From Chersky-822 sp035509195 (GTDB lineage: Bacteria; Actinomycetota; Actinomycetes; Streptosporangiales; Streptosporangiaceae), in contig DATJLT010000212.1 in the NCBI GenBank assembly GCA_035509195.1, positions 1 to 20,249 on the forward strand: DNA of 20,249 nucleotides, given 5' to 3'. This document shows, one piece after another, positions 7,807-15,790 of the stretch; position 1 is the stretch's first letter; the number at the start of each line of letters is the position of its first letter. The notes beneath the pieces were generated by a model. The model did no database searches. It saw only the letters and a list, made by a program, of their open reading frames with translations, and was not told the DNA's origin. The position numbers and the translations under genes were made by a program.

Positions 7807-7832
7807 GAGCCCCCGGCATCGGCCGGGGGCTC
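7807..7832 (+). terminator. Strong GC-rich terminator hairpin
   Basis: A perfect 11-bp stem, GAGCCCCCGGC (7807-7817) with GCCGGGGGCTC (7822-7832), around the loop ATCG, 21 bp after the stop of the exported-protein gene. There is no U-tract, as is usual for actinobacterial terminators. It separates that gene from the hemerythrin gene. Confidence 0.8.
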
Positions 7833-7865
7833 TCGCCGTCTCGAAGGCCCCCGCAACGAACCGGC

Positions 7866-7871
7866 TAGGCT
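7866..7871 (+). promoter_or_regulatory. -10 element TAGGCT of a leaderless promoter
   Basis: TAGGCT ends 6 nt before the GTG at 7878, which puts the expected transcription start on the start codon. No ribosome binding site is present. A weak -35 (TCGAAG, 7841-7846) lies 19 bp upstream. Confidence 0.5.
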
Positions 7872-7877
7872 GCCAAG

Positions 7878-8462
7878 GTGGACATCACTCAGCTCATCCT
7901 TGACGATCATTTCGAGCAGCGGCGCCTCTTCGCGATGATCGAGCAGGCCGAAGGCGCCGGGCCTGGCGTGCTCGAACTGCTGTGGGGACGGTTGTCCGCG
8001 TTTCTCGAGGTTCACGCGCAAGCCGAGGAAGAGATCTTCTACCCCGAACTGCTGAAGATCGGGCTGATCACCGGCCAGGCCCGCGACACCGAAGCCGAGA
8101 CTCTCGACGCGATCGGCGATCACAACGAGATCAGGGACACGATCGCCGCCGTCGCCGGGCACGAGACCGGCAGCCCGGGCTGGCTAGCCGCGATCGAGGC
8201 CGTGAACAAGGCCAACGGTGACCACATGGCCGAGGAGGAGCGCGAGGGCCTCACCGACTTCCGTCGTGCCGCTGACCTGCGGCTGCGCCACGAACTGGCG
8301 GTGGCCTTCGCCGCCTTCGAGGCCAGGCACTTCGCCGGCGTGCTCCCGGTTGACAAGGACCCGGCAGCCTACGTACGCCACGCCGAGGAAACCGTCCGTG
8401 CCGGCCAGGGCGCAGGCACTCTTGCCATCGGCGCACTCAAAGACCTCGACCCCGGTTACTGA
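7878..8462 (+). CDS. Hemerythrin-like (HHE) domain protein
   Basis: A 194-residue cytoplasmic protein starting at GTG 7878. It carries the full H-HxxxE-H-HxxxE ligand pattern of hemerythrin-like proteins: His11 (DDHFE), His46/Glu50 (EVHAQAEEE), His82 (GDHNE) and His116/Glu120 (GDHMAEEER). The four helices implied by this pattern cover residues 1-150. Such domains bind a di-iron centre used for O2, NO or peroxide sensing or handling. The C-terminal 50 residues (FEARHFAGVLPVDKDPAAYVRH...) are outside the core fold. The product differs from electron-transport HHE fusions in having no extra domain. It lies 22 bp before the next gene. The -10/start arrangement predicts its own leaderless transcript, so co-regulation with downstream genes is not assured. 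Confidence 0.9.
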   Translation: MDITQLILDDHFEQRRLFAMIEQAEGAGPGVLELLWGRLSAFLEVHAQAEEEIFYPELLKIGLITGQARDTEAETLDAIGDHNEIRDTIAAVAGHETGSPGWLAAIEAVNKANGDHMAEEEREGLTDFRRAADLRLRHELAVAFAAFEARHFAGVLPVDKDPAAYVRHAEETVRAGQGAGTLAIGALKDLDPGY

Positions 8463-8472
8463 CCGCCGGGGT

Positions 8473-8478
8473 CACAAT
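8473..8478 (+). promoter_or_regulatory. -10-like element CACAAT of a leaderless promoter
   Basis: CACAAT ends 6 nt before the ATG at 8485. The gap between genes is only 22 bp and lacks a ribosome binding site. No clear -35 is seen. Confidence 0.4.
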
Positions 8479-8484
8479 TGCTTT

Positions 8485-8922
8485 ATGGGCGAACACGACG
8501 ACAGTGACCAGGCGGAACTGGAAGCTACGCTCGCGCGGATCGCGCGGGAGACCGGGGGAACCCTGCGGAGGTACCCGAGGCAGGGAAACCCTGTCCGCCG
8601 CGTCGTCCTGCGGGATCTCCGCGATGAGCGCGGCAGCCAGTTCGAGGCCGCCCAACTCGAAGACGACGGCACGCTCCGCATCACCGGCCACGATCAGGGC
8701 GCCAGCGTCAGCGACGTCTTCGGCGACGGCATCAGCTCTTACGAGTGGGTCTACGTCGTGCCACCAGGCCGGATCGGCAGCCTCATCAGGCAACTCGGCG
8801 GCAATGAGGACGACGACGTGCTCAGCCTCCTGGCAGCCTGGCACGCGCGGACCAACGGCATCATCAGCAACGTGCTGAAACATCCCGAGGTCGCAGCCGA
8901 GTTCAGCAACTGGCACAGCTAA
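8485..8922 (+). CDS. Uncharacterised 145-aa protein next to the CHAT protease
   Basis: The ATG at 8485 is chosen because the longer frame to 8218 lies wholly inside the hemerythrin gene. The product is small, acidic and soluble. The N-terminal 30 residues look helical (AELEATLARIARETGG). A middle beta-rich part (RRVVLRDLRDERGSQFEAAQLEDDGTLRITGHDQG) follows. The end (SSYEWVYVVPPGRIGSLIRQLGG ... LSLLAAWHA ... FSNWHS) has a YEW-aromatic strand plus helix arrangement seen in several small actinobacterial proteins of unknown function. No catalytic motif is visible. Its stop codon is part of the -10 of the CHAT gene, and only 9 bp separate the two. That closeness raises the possibility that it is a partner, regulator or substrate of the protease; this is inference from position only. 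Confidence 0.78.
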   Translation: MGEHDDSDQAELEATLARIARETGGTLRRYPRQGNPVRRVVLRDLRDERGSQFEAAQLEDDGTLRITGHDQGASVSDVFGDGISSYEWVYVVPPGRIGSLIRQLGGNEDDDVLSLLAAWHARTNGIISNVLKHPEVAAEFSNWHS

Positions 8923-8925
8923 GGT
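8920..8925 (+). promoter_or_regulatory. -10 element TAAGGT overlapping a stop codon
   Basis: TAAGGT begins with the TAA stop of the 145-aa gene and ends 6 nt before the CHAT ATG at 8932. No ribosome binding site lies between, so a leaderless CHAT transcript is the simplest reading. Confidence 0.45.
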
Positions 8926-8931
8926 CCCGCT

Positions 8932-11900
8932 ATGAGCCACGCCGGCACGCCGCCGTCAGACGATGACCTGATTTTCTGGCGGAACTGGAGCGGCGAACCT
9001 GAGTCGGAAGCGCAGAGGAACGAGATCATCGAACGTTTCCGCCGGCTCACGGCCGGCGATGACCCGGACGGCGAGTGGGATCTTTGCCGGCTGTTTCTCG
9101 CCAAGCACCTGGCACACCGTGCCGGACTTGGCTTAATGACCGGCTGGTCGGAACCGCCATCGGCCGGGCAAGGATGGCTGGACGCTGCCGAGGCGCTCAG
9201 GCTGTTCGAGACGGCGGCGGGGTCGAAGACGCTCGACGCTGGCAGGCGCGGCCAGGCCAGGCAGGCTCATGCCCGGCTCGGGACCGGCATGGCCGTGCTG
9301 CGGAGCGCGAACGCCATGTTCACCGGCAACATCCCTGACGTGCGCGCGATCTGGGACGAGGGCAGGCACCTGCCGGACGACGATCCGTTCAAGCCCGCCG
9401 TCGACCTGGTGACCGGCCTGATCAACAGCATGCGCGCCCGCGTCGATGACTCGATCGCGAACCAGCGTGAAGCACTGCGGACGCTCACGGCCGGGGTCAG
9501 GAACTCCGCACCGCAAGCACCTTGGCAACGGCTCGCGCGGAGCGTGCTCGGCATCGTCACGGGCATCACGGCGACGACCGACCCGGCCGGCGTTCCTGTC
9601 GAGGAGATCAAGGCCATCGCCAGCGAGGGCGAGACCGCGGAAGATCCGGGGGTCTCGGCCGCGCTGTCCTTCCTGGCCCGCTATTCGCAAGCGGTAAGGG
9701 ACGGTGAGTCACCGGCGGACGAGCAGACCCTGGCTGATCTGGAGCAAGCAAGGAAATATCTGCCAGCAGATCACCCGCTGGCTGAGATGCTCCCCGCGTT
9801 CACCTACCACGTGCTGGCAGAAAGGCATGAGCACACGGGGGCGATCATCGACAGGGACGCCGCCAGCCTGTACCTGCGCGAGGTGCAGAACCTTGGCGAG
9901 TGGCAGAACCTGCTGACCGATGGCAGCCAGCCAGGCCTGATCCGTGCCCTCAGCGCGCTTGACAAGGCGGGCCGGGCGCTGGCCGGCCTGGACCAGGTCG
10001 CCGCCGACCTGGCGATCGCCGACGTCAGGCGCGAACTAGAGAGCCTGGATCCGGCCAGCTCCTGGCGGCCGGTCGTGGCCGCTGGCCTCGGCGAATGCCT
10101 GGCGTTCTCCTCGGGCAGCCAAGAGAACGCGATCGAGGGCCTGCGGCTCGTGATCGATGCGGCCGACCAGGCCGTGCCCGGCGTTCCCTTCCACGGCCAT
10201 GACCTGACCGAACGCGGTGCCCGTGCCCGCGCACGGCTCGGCCAGCTCACCGAAGACCCGCGCCTGCTTGACGAAGCCGTCGCCGCCATGGCGGCGGAGA
10301 CCGCCCGCGCGGACGAGCCTGCCTGGCGCAGGGCGCGACAGCTACTGCTGCTCGGCCAGCTTCGCTTCGACAGGTACCGGCTGACCGGTGACCGGCGCGA
10401 TCTCGACGACGGCATCGCCGTGATGCGGGAGGCCGATAACCTCGCAGGCGGTGGGCCAGGACCCCTGCGCCCGGCCTTGCTGTGGAGCCTGGCGAACGCG
10501 CTGCGCTTGCGGGGTGAGGTGGCGGACGATGCGACTGACCGGTTCCTCGCGATCGAGACCGGGCTGAGCGCGCTTGAGGAACTGGCCGTTGAAGTGCTGC
10601 TGCAGACCGGTGCACGCCGGGGACTTGAAACCGCCGGGCTCGCCTCGTCACGTGGCGCGGCGATCGCCGCCTGGTGCATCAGTTACCGGCGGCCTGAGCA
10701 GGCGGTCCAGGCGCTCGAACTCGGCCGTGGCCTGGTGCTGCACGCGACGACCGTCGCCGCCGACGTACCCGCGCTGCTGCACGCGGCTGGCCGCGGCGAC
10801 CTGATACCGCGATGGTCAGCGGCAGCGGGCGCCACCCCCCTCCCCTGGGAAGGGCAAGGCGCCCGCGAAAGCGCGACGATCCCGCCGGATATCAGGGTCA
10901 CGGTGTTCGCCGCGCTTCGCGAGGCGTCGCCCGATGCGGACTTGCTGGTGAGGCCGGCCATGACCGAACTGCGCGACGCGCTTGGCGAGGCAGGCGCTGA
11001 TGCTTTCGTTTACTTGATTCCGCCCCGTTCGGCAATCGTCGTGACCGCGACGACGATCGCGATCCTGCCGCTTCCCGGCCTGGAAGGAAACCAGGTCGGT
11101 AACTACAACGCCGCTCTGCTCCGGTGGAACAGCTCGCCAGGGGACCTGGCCGCGCAGGCTGACTGGCATGAGGCGCTCGATGACGTGTGCGACTGGGCCT
11201 GGAAGGCGGTCGCGGCGCCGCTCGTGACGCTGGCCGGGCACTGGCAGCTCGGCCGGCCGCCCAGGCTGGTGATCATCCCGACCGGTGACCTCGGCGGCAT
11301 CCCCTGGCATGCCGCCCGCACGCGCGATCGCCGCGAAGCGGGAGACCGGCCGCATTACGCCATCGACGACGCCGTCTTCAGCTATGCCGCCACGGCACGC
11401 CAGTTCGCCCGGGCCGCCAGGCACAGCCCGGCCGTCCTCAGCGACCAGCCGGTCATCGTCGCCGACCCGACCGGCGACCTGCCGGAAGCCGCGATCGAGG
11501 CGACCGAGATCCGCCGCCGCTACTACCCTTCCGCCGAACTGCTCGGTAGCCTGCCAGGTGCGTCAGGCGAGGGCACGGCCGCCCAGTTGCTGTCCAGGCT
11601 GCCAGGCGGAACCGCAGCCCAGGCAACGCTGCTGCACTGCGGCTGCCACGCGACCGTCGCGCGCTCGCTGGCCGACTCGCATCTGGTGCTTGCTGGCGGA
11701 GAAAAACTGACGATCGCCGAGATCATCGGGCAGGCCGAACGCCGCCGACCTGACCAGCCAGGATTCCTGGCCGTGCTGGGGACGTGCCTGAGCGATCTTG
11801 CCGACGTCGACCGCGACGAGGCGCTCACGCTCGCGTCCGCGCTGCTCGCCGCCGGGGCGTCCGGAGTCATCGGGGCGCGCTGGCCGGCGGAGGACCGGCC

Positions 11901-12108
11901 GGCGGCCCAGCTCCTGCTGATGTTCCACCACTATCTCAGCCTCGACCAGGCCAGCCCGGCCGACGCGCTGCGGGCAGCTCAGCTATGGATGCTCGACTCC
12001 GACCGGGCGGGCCTTCCTGACCTGCCCGATGAGCTGGCCACGCGGCTGCGCAGCCGCAGTTACCGCGCGGTCCACACCTGGGCAGCGTTTACCTGCCAGG
12101 GCAAGTGA
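8932..12108 (+). CDS. Large helical-repeat (TPR-like) CHAT-domain protease
   Basis: A 1058-residue protein. Residues 1 to about 640 are a long run of amphipathic helices with Ala/Leu spacing (for example RALSALDKAGRALAGL, LLLLGQLRFDRYRLTGDRRDL, RRPEQAVQALELGRGLVL), typical of degenerate TPR repeats before a CHAT domain. The CHAT (caspase HetF associated with TPRs) domain occupies about 690-1058. The catalytic His906 lies in HCGCHA and Cys952 in LGTCLSD, followed by the usual ASALLAAGASGVIGARWPAED and a C-terminal AFTCQG. Both active residues are intact, so it is predicted to be an active cysteine endopeptidase. In the family the repeats sense a partner or signal and the CHAT part cleaves a target; known relatives act in CRISPR-Cas type III-E and gasdermin defence. 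No Cas or gasdermin gene is visible here. No signal peptide: cytoplasmic. Confidence 0.88.
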   Translation: MSHAGTPPSDDDLIFWRNWSGEPESEAQRNEIIERFRRLTAGDDPDGEWDLCRLFLAKHLAHRAGLGLMTGWSEPPSAGQGWLDAAEALRLFETAAGSKTLDAGRRGQARQAHARLGTGMAVLRSANAMFTGNIPDVRAIWDEGRHLPDDDPFKPAVDLVTGLINSMRARVDDSIANQREALRTLTAGVRNSAPQAPWQRLARSVLGIVTGITATTDPAGVPVEEIKAIASEGETAEDPGVSAALSFLARYSQAVRDGESPADEQTLADLEQARKYLPADHPLAEMLPAFTYHVLAERHEHTGAIIDRDAASLYLREVQNLGEWQNLLTDGSQPGLIRALSALDKAGRALAGLDQVAADLAIADVRRELESLDPASSWRPVVAAGLGECLAFSSGSQENAIEGLRLVIDAADQAVPGVPFHGHDLTERGARARARLGQLTEDPRLLDEAVAAMAAETARADEPAWRRARQLLLLGQLRFDRYRLTGDRRDLDDGIAVMREADNLAGGGPGPLRPALLWSLANALRLRGEVADDATDRFLAIETGLSALEELAVEVLLQTGARRGLETAGLASSRGAAIAAWCISYRRPEQAVQALELGRGLVLHATTVAADVPALLHAAGRGDLIPRWSAAAGATPLPWEGQGARESATIPPDIRVTVFAALREASPDADLLVRPAMTELRDALGEAGADAFVYLIPPRSAIVVTATTIAILPLPGLEGNQVGNYNAALLRWNSSPGDLAAQADWHEALDDVCDWAWKAVAAPLVTLAGHWQLGRPPRLVIIPTGDLGGIPWHAARTRDRREAGDRPHYAIDDAVFSYAATARQFARAARHSPAVLSDQPVIVADPTGDLPEAAIEATEIRRRYYPSAELLGSLPGASGEGTAAQLLSRLPGGTAAQATLLHCGCHATVARSLADSHLVLAGGEKLTIAEIIGQAERRRPDQPGFLAVLGTCLSDLADVDRDEALTLASALLAAGASGVIGARWPAEDRPAAQLLLMFHHYLSLDQASPADALRAAQLWMLDSDRAGLPDLPDELATRLRSRSYRAVHTWAAFTCQGK

Positions 12109-12130
12109 ATGCAGCCCGGGTGCGGACCAG

Positions 12131-13489
12131 CTAGTCGAGGACGGACCTCCCCGCCAGCCGCCGCCACAGGACCTCCCAGGCTCGCATGCCCTCACGCAGC
12201 CGGCGAAGGCGCATGAACTCGTCGGGAGCGTGCAGCTTCTCGTCGGCGGTCGAGAACGAGAAGAACAACGTCTTGACGCCGAGTTCGGTTTCAAACAACT
12301 CGGTCGCCGGGAGTGTCCCTGGCACGCAGGCAAGCAGGACCTGCTGCCCGGGATAGACCGCCTCGAGCGCCGCGACCGCGGCGCGGACGGCAGGATGATC
12401 AGCCGGGATCGTGTAGGCCGGTACCCGCGCCTCGTCTGGGCGTACCGTCACGCGCGTCCCAGACGCGGGCTGGGCCAGCACGTGCGCGGTGATCGCGGCT
12501 ATGACCTTGTCCGGGTCCTGGCCGGGGACGAGGCGGCTGGAGAGGTGGGCGGTCGCGCGGTGCGGGATCACTGTGTACTTGCCGCCGGCGCTTACGCCGT
12601 TGACGTCAAGGGTCGGGCGTTCCCACAGGCGTTCGAGCGTGGTGTAGCCCGGTTCGCCGTGCCCCTCTGACAGCCCGAGCGCCTGGAGAAAATTGGCGGA
12701 TGAAAATGGTATTCCTGAGATTTCGCCGCGGCGCAGTGCGGTCAGCGGCGGTATGCCGTCGTAAAATCTGGGCACGGCCACTCCGCCGTCCGGCGCATGC
12801 AGGCTGGCCAGGATTTCCGCGAGCACGTGCACGGGATTGGCCAGTACCCCGCCGTACCGGCCGGAGTGCAGGTCAGAGCTGGCACCGTCCACGATAATGT
12901 CAAAACTGACCAGGCCCTTTGAGGCCAGCGACACCGAAGGCTCGGTCGGCCGCCACATCGCGCCATCAGCGGAAATCACCAGGTCGGCAGCCAGTTCGCC
13001 GGCGTGGTCCCGCACATACTCGCGCAAGTGCGGGCTGCCGATTTCCTCTTCCCCCTCGAACAGGAATTTGACGTTAAGCGGAAGTCCGCCTTCTTGGGCC
13101 ATGAATGCCTGCGCGGTTTTCAGCACGACGTAAATAGGGCCCTTGTCGTCGGTCGCGCCGCGGCCGCGCATGATGTCGCCGTCGACGGTGAGCTCGAACG
13201 GCGGCGTGGTCCATTCGCCGGGATCGCCTGTTGGCTGGACGTCGTAGTGGCCGTAGACGAGCGCGGTCGGGGCGCCCGGCGCGGCCAGCCATTCGCCCCT
13301 GACTACCGGGTGCCCTGCGGTGGGCTCGACTCTGCCGCCGGCGAAGTCGATCCTTGCGGCCAGCCAGTTCGCCGCGGCGAGCATGGTTTCTGGCGTCGCG
13401 TCCCTGCTCACGCTCGGCACGGCGACGAACTCCCTGAGTTCGCTGACGTACGTTTCGTCGTCGTCGTTAAAGGAGAGCACTGCCACCAT
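12131..13489 (-). CDS. M20-family metallodipeptidase
   Basis: A 452-residue zinc peptidase of the M20 dipeptidase group. Expected metal and catalytic residues are visible: His81 and Asp83 (GHYDVQP), bridging Asp114 (GATDDKGP), Glu148 (base) and Glu149 (ligand) in FEGEEEIGS, Asp175 (SADG), and His420 (KLHAPDEF). The insert dimerisation or lid domain (about 200-340) includes VNGVSAGGKYTVIPHRATAHLSSRLVPGQ. Such enzymes hydrolyse dipeptides or short peptide bonds in the cytoplasm; the exact substrate is not evident. The ATG at 13489 overlaps the end of the upstream SDR gene by 23 nt, suggesting co-transcription and translational coupling. GTG codons at 13486 and 13480 are alternative starts. Length and motif order are normal. 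Confidence 0.92.
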   Translation of the reverse strand: MVAVLSFNDDDETYVSELREFVAVPSVSRDATPETMLAAANWLAARIDFAGGRVEPTAGHPVVRGEWLAAPGAPTALVYGHYDVQPTGDPGEWTTPPFELTVDGDIMRGRGATDDKGPIYVVLKTAQAFMAQEGGLPLNVKFLFEGEEEIGSPHLREYVRDHAGELAADLVISADGAMWRPTEPSVSLASKGLVSFDIIVDGASSDLHSGRYGGVLANPVHVLAEILASLHAPDGGVAVPRFYDGIPPLTALRRGEISGIPFSSANFLQALGLSEGHGEPGYTTLERLWERPTLDVNGVSAGGKYTVIPHRATAHLSSRLVPGQDPDKVIAAITAHVLAQPASGTRVTVRPDEARVPAYTIPADHPAVRAAVAALEAVYPGQQVLLACVPGTLPATELFETELGVKTLFFSFSTADEKLHAPDEFMRLRRLREGMRAWEVLWRRLAGRSVLD

Positions 13490-14168
13490 CGATCGCGATC
13501 GTCTGGCCTGTCACCCAGTTCGATGACTCGGCGGCGAAGAACAGGACGCCGTTGGCGATGTCTTCTGGATCGCCGAGACGTCGCATGGCGATACCGCGCA
13601 CCAGGTCGGCCTGGCCGTCTGGGCCGTAGCCTTCCCACTGCCTCTGCGTGGTCGGGTTGGACAAGACGAAGCCAGGCGCTATGCAGTTCACGGTGATGCC
13701 GAACGGGCCGAGTTCGTGCGCTAGCTGCCTGGTGAAGCCGATCTGAGCGGCCTTCGCGCTGGCGTAGGCCTGGATGCCTGTCTTGCTGACCGTCAGGCCG
13801 GCCGCCGAGGAGATCGTGATGATCCGGCCCCAGCCCCGCTCCTTCATGCCAGGGATTACCGCACGGCTGCACAAGAACGCCGTGGTCAGGTTGGCGTCGA
13901 CGACGTTGCGCCAGTCCTGGTCCGAGACGTACTCGATCGGCTGGCCGACCTGGCCCGCTACTCCCCCGGCGTTGTTGACCAGGATGTCGGCCTGGCCGAC
14001 GGCGGCGAAGAACTCGCGGACGGCGGCGGGGTCGCTGAGGTCAGCGGTGTCCTTGTCCACCCCGTGCACGCTCGCGCCCTCGTCCTTGAGCGCAGCGGCG
14101 ATGGCCGTCCCGATGCCGTGTGCCACGCCCGTGACCACCGCGGTCTTGCCAGCTAGTCCGAGTCTCAC
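13467..14168 (-). CDS. SDR-family NAD(P)-dependent oxidoreductase
   Basis: A classical short-chain dehydrogenase/reductase of 233 residues, a little short for the class. The cofactor motif TGVAHGIG (13-20), NNAG (65-68), the catalytic Ser at about 120/121 (TISSAAG), and Tyr135-x-x-x-Lys139 (YASAK) are all present. Asp38 at the end of the second strand favours NAD(H) over NADP(H). The C terminus (WVTGQTIAIDGG) is the family norm. The substrate is unknown; 3-oxoacyl reductase-like annotation would be overcalling. The GTG start has no ribosome binding site. TATGGT ends 8 nt upstream, pointing to a leaderless transcript. Its 3' end overlaps the M20 dipeptidase start. Confidence 0.92.
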   Translation of the reverse strand: MRLGLAGKTAVVTGVAHGIGTAIAAALKDEGASVHGVDKDTADLSDPAAVREFFAAVGQADILVNNAGGVAGQVGQPIEYVSDQDWRNVVDANLTTAFLCSRAVIPGMKERGWGRIITISSAAGLTVSKTGIQAYASAKAAQIGFTRQLAHELGPFGITVNCIAPGFVLSNPTTQRQWEGYGPDGQADLVRGIAMRRLGDPEDIANGVLFFAAESSNWVTGQTIAIDGGSALL

Positions 14169-14176
14169 ATCGAAGA

Positions 14177-14182
14177 ACCATA
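14177..14182 (-). promoter_or_regulatory. -10 element TATGGT for the SDR gene
   Basis: On the minus strand TATGGT ends 8 nt before the GTG at 14168. It is the best -10 match in the short gap to the upstream gene, and no ribosome binding site is present. Confidence 0.4.
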
Positions 14183-14197
14183 CAGCAACCGCCCAAT

Positions 14198-14222
14198 TGA
14201 CCCTGATTCGCAGTCGGGGTCA
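14198..14222 (-). terminator. Hairpin after the DUF6325-like gene
   Basis: TGACCCTGA and TCGGGGTCA can form a 9-bp stem (one G-T pair) around the 7-nt loop TTCGCAG. It lies 18 bp after the stop of the minus-strand gene at 14240 and upstream of the SDR promoter. The TGACCC/GGGTCA arms could instead be an operator for the SDR gene. Confidence 0.45.
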
Positions 14223-14239
14223 TGAGGCGGACAAATCGG

Positions 14240-14692
14240 TTAGGACTGCCGGTTTAGCTCGTTGAGCGCGTTGACCGCTTCCTGCACGGTTTCGAAGGGG
14301 ATCCGCTCGAACGCCGCTACGTGACCACGTGATGCCCTGACCGCGGCGGCGAACCGGCCGACCCAGGAGTTCTCCCATACCACGACGAGCGCGGCCGAGG
14401 CCGGCGGCAGTGCGCTGGCCAGGGCCGCCGCATCGGCCTTGCTGACCAGGTCAAAACGCGGGTCGCCGAGCCGGCTGTAGACGGAGAGTACTTCCTTGTC
14501 GGTGATCTCGGCGATGCGCGCGACCCCGTTGGCGTCCTTGTGCACGACCGCCATGTCGATCAGCCTGACGATCCCTCGCGTCTGCAGGTCGATGAGCGCG
14601 GGGGCGAAGTCCGAGCTGAACTGGTCCTGTTCGAAGGTGACCACGGCGACATCGATCGGGCCGATGGCCTCCGCGTGAATTACGTCTGCCAT
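14240..14692 (-). CDS. DUF6325-like protein
   Basis: A 150-residue soluble protein. The order GPIDVAVVTFEQDQF ... APALIDLQTRGIVRLIDMAVVHKDANGVARIAEITD ... ASALPPASAALVVVWENSWVGRFAAAVRASRGHVAAFERIP matches the DUF6325/DUF1269-related family of actinobacterial stress-type proteins. Hallmarks are the RGIVR-DMAVVHKDA block and the VWEN(S/T)W motif after a PP/SA turn. No catalytic residue set is known to me, and membrane segments seen in some relatives are absent. The ATG at 14692 is preceded 6 nt away by CACGAT, a -10-like hexamer, with no ribosome binding site. It is divergent from the isomerase/epimerase gene. Confidence 0.8.
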   Translation of the reverse strand: MADVIHAEAIGPIDVAVVTFEQDQFSSDFAPALIDLQTRGIVRLIDMAVVHKDANGVARIAEITDKEVLSVYSRLGDPRFDLVSKADAAALASALPPASAALVVVWENSWVGRFAAAVRASRGHVAAFERIPFETVQEAVNALNELNRQS

Positions 14693-14721
14693 TGCTTGAT
14701 CGTGCCCGCTCCGGCTACGTT
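14692..14721 (+). promoter_or_regulatory. Candidate promoter for the isomerase/epimerase gene
   Basis: TTGCTT (14692-14697) and TACGTT (14716-14721) are separated by 18 bp and read toward the + gene. On the opposite strand CACGAT (14704-14699) lies 6 nt before the DUF6325-like ATG, so the two divergent promoters would overlap. Confidence 0.35.
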
Positions 14722-14763
14722 GACTCGCACCCGGACATAACCGGCAGAGAGGCAGTAAGCGTG

Positions 14764-15711
14764 ATGGAGATCGGCGTTGTTCTTGAAGCCTTCCTTGACC
14801 AGCCGCTCGAGGAGTTGCTCCCCTGGCTGCGCGAGGCGGCGCCCGAGATCAGCGTGCTCGAGGTCGGGGCGGGCGGGTACGCACCGCATCCGCACTGCGA
14901 CGTCGCCGGATTGCTGGCCAGCGCGCAGGCCAGGCAGGACTGGCTTGACCTGCTCGGCAGGCACGGGTTCAGGCTCGACGCGCTGAACGCCTGGGGCAAT
15001 CCGCTGCATCCAGATGCCGACCTGGCCCGCCAGCATGACAAAGACCTGCGCAACGCGATCAGGCTCGCCACGCTGCTCGGGGCGGACCGGGTGGTGGCGA
15101 TGGCCGGCTGTCCTGGTGCCGTTGCCGGTGACCGGTCGCCGCATTTCGGCGCGGGCGGCTGGCTGCCTTACCTGGAGGGAGTTTACGAGCGGCAGTGGAC
15201 CGAGCAGATCCGGCCATACTGGGCAGAACTGGCCGCGTTCGCGGCCGCCGAGAACCCTGACCTGCGGGTGTGCCTTGAGTTGCATCCGGGGACCGCCGCG
15301 TTCAACGTGAACACTTTCGACCGGATCGCGGCGCTCGGGCCGGCGATCGACGCCAACCTCGACCCGAGCCACTTCTTCTGGATGGGGATGGACGGGCACA
15401 AGGTCACGGCGGCCATCGGCGAGCGGGTCGGGCACGCGCACGGCAAGGACACCGTGTTCCACGCGGACAACCTGGCGCTCAACGGGCTGCTCGACGCCCG
15501 CTGGCCCCAGCCGGCCGAGGACATGCCCTGGACGTTCGCGGTGCCAGGGCACGGGCACGACCTCGCCTGGTGGACCGAACTGATTTCGATCATGAACGGG
15601 TCGCACGCGCGGGTCATCTCGATCGAGCACGAGGACCCGTTCGTCGCCGCCAGCGAAGGGGTACCCGAGGCGGCTAGGTTCCTGCGTGCCGCGATCGACG
15701 CCGAGAGCTAG
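14764..15711 (+). CDS. Sugar phosphate isomerase/epimerase-like TIM-barrel protein
   Basis: A 315-residue protein of the AP-endonuclease-2/xylose-isomerase-like TIM-barrel superfamily. Metal-ligand motifs occur in order: Glu172 (CLELHPG), Asp200 and His203 (NLDPSHFFW), His224/His226 (GHAHGKD), and a late Glu (ISIEHEDP). The WMGMD and HGHDLAWW segments are typical of actinobacterial isomerase/epimerase homologues often found near inositol or sugar oxidation genes. The likely reaction is interconversion of keto-sugars or inositol derivatives with a divalent metal; the substrate is unknown. GAGAGG (14747-14752) is 8 nt from an in-frame GTG at 14761 and 11 nt from the ATG at 14764, so the true start may be one codon earlier. 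No other sugar genes adjoin it. Confidence 0.87.
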   Translation: MEIGVVLEAFLDQPLEELLPWLREAAPEISVLEVGAGGYAPHPHCDVAGLLASAQARQDWLDLLGRHGFRLDALNAWGNPLHPDADLARQHDKDLRNAIRLATLLGADRVVAMAGCPGAVAGDRSPHFGAGGWLPYLEGVYERQWTEQIRPYWAELAAFAAAENPDLRVCLELHPGTAAFNVNTFDRIAALGPAIDANLDPSHFFWMGMDGHKVTAAIGERVGHAHGKDTVFHADNLALNGLLDARWPQPAEDMPWTFAVPGHGHDLAWWTELISIMNGSHARVISIEHEDPFVAASEGVPEAARFLRAAIDAES

Positions 15712-15772
15712 GAATCCGGCTTTCCCCGCATACTTCGGTTGCGATGGCCTGGCAGTTCGACCACAGTTGGTG

Positions 15773-15790
15773 CCGGAAGCTTCCGGGAGG
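15773..15790 (+). promoter_or_regulatory. Palindrome overlapping the FHA gene ribosome binding site
   Basis: CCGGAAGCTTCCGG (15773-15786) is a perfect 14-bp palindrome. Its last two bases are the first two of the GGGAGG ribosome binding site (15785-15790), which is 8 nt before the ATG at 15799. In DNA it could be an operator; in RNA a 5-bp hairpin would partly mask the site. Confidence 0.4.
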
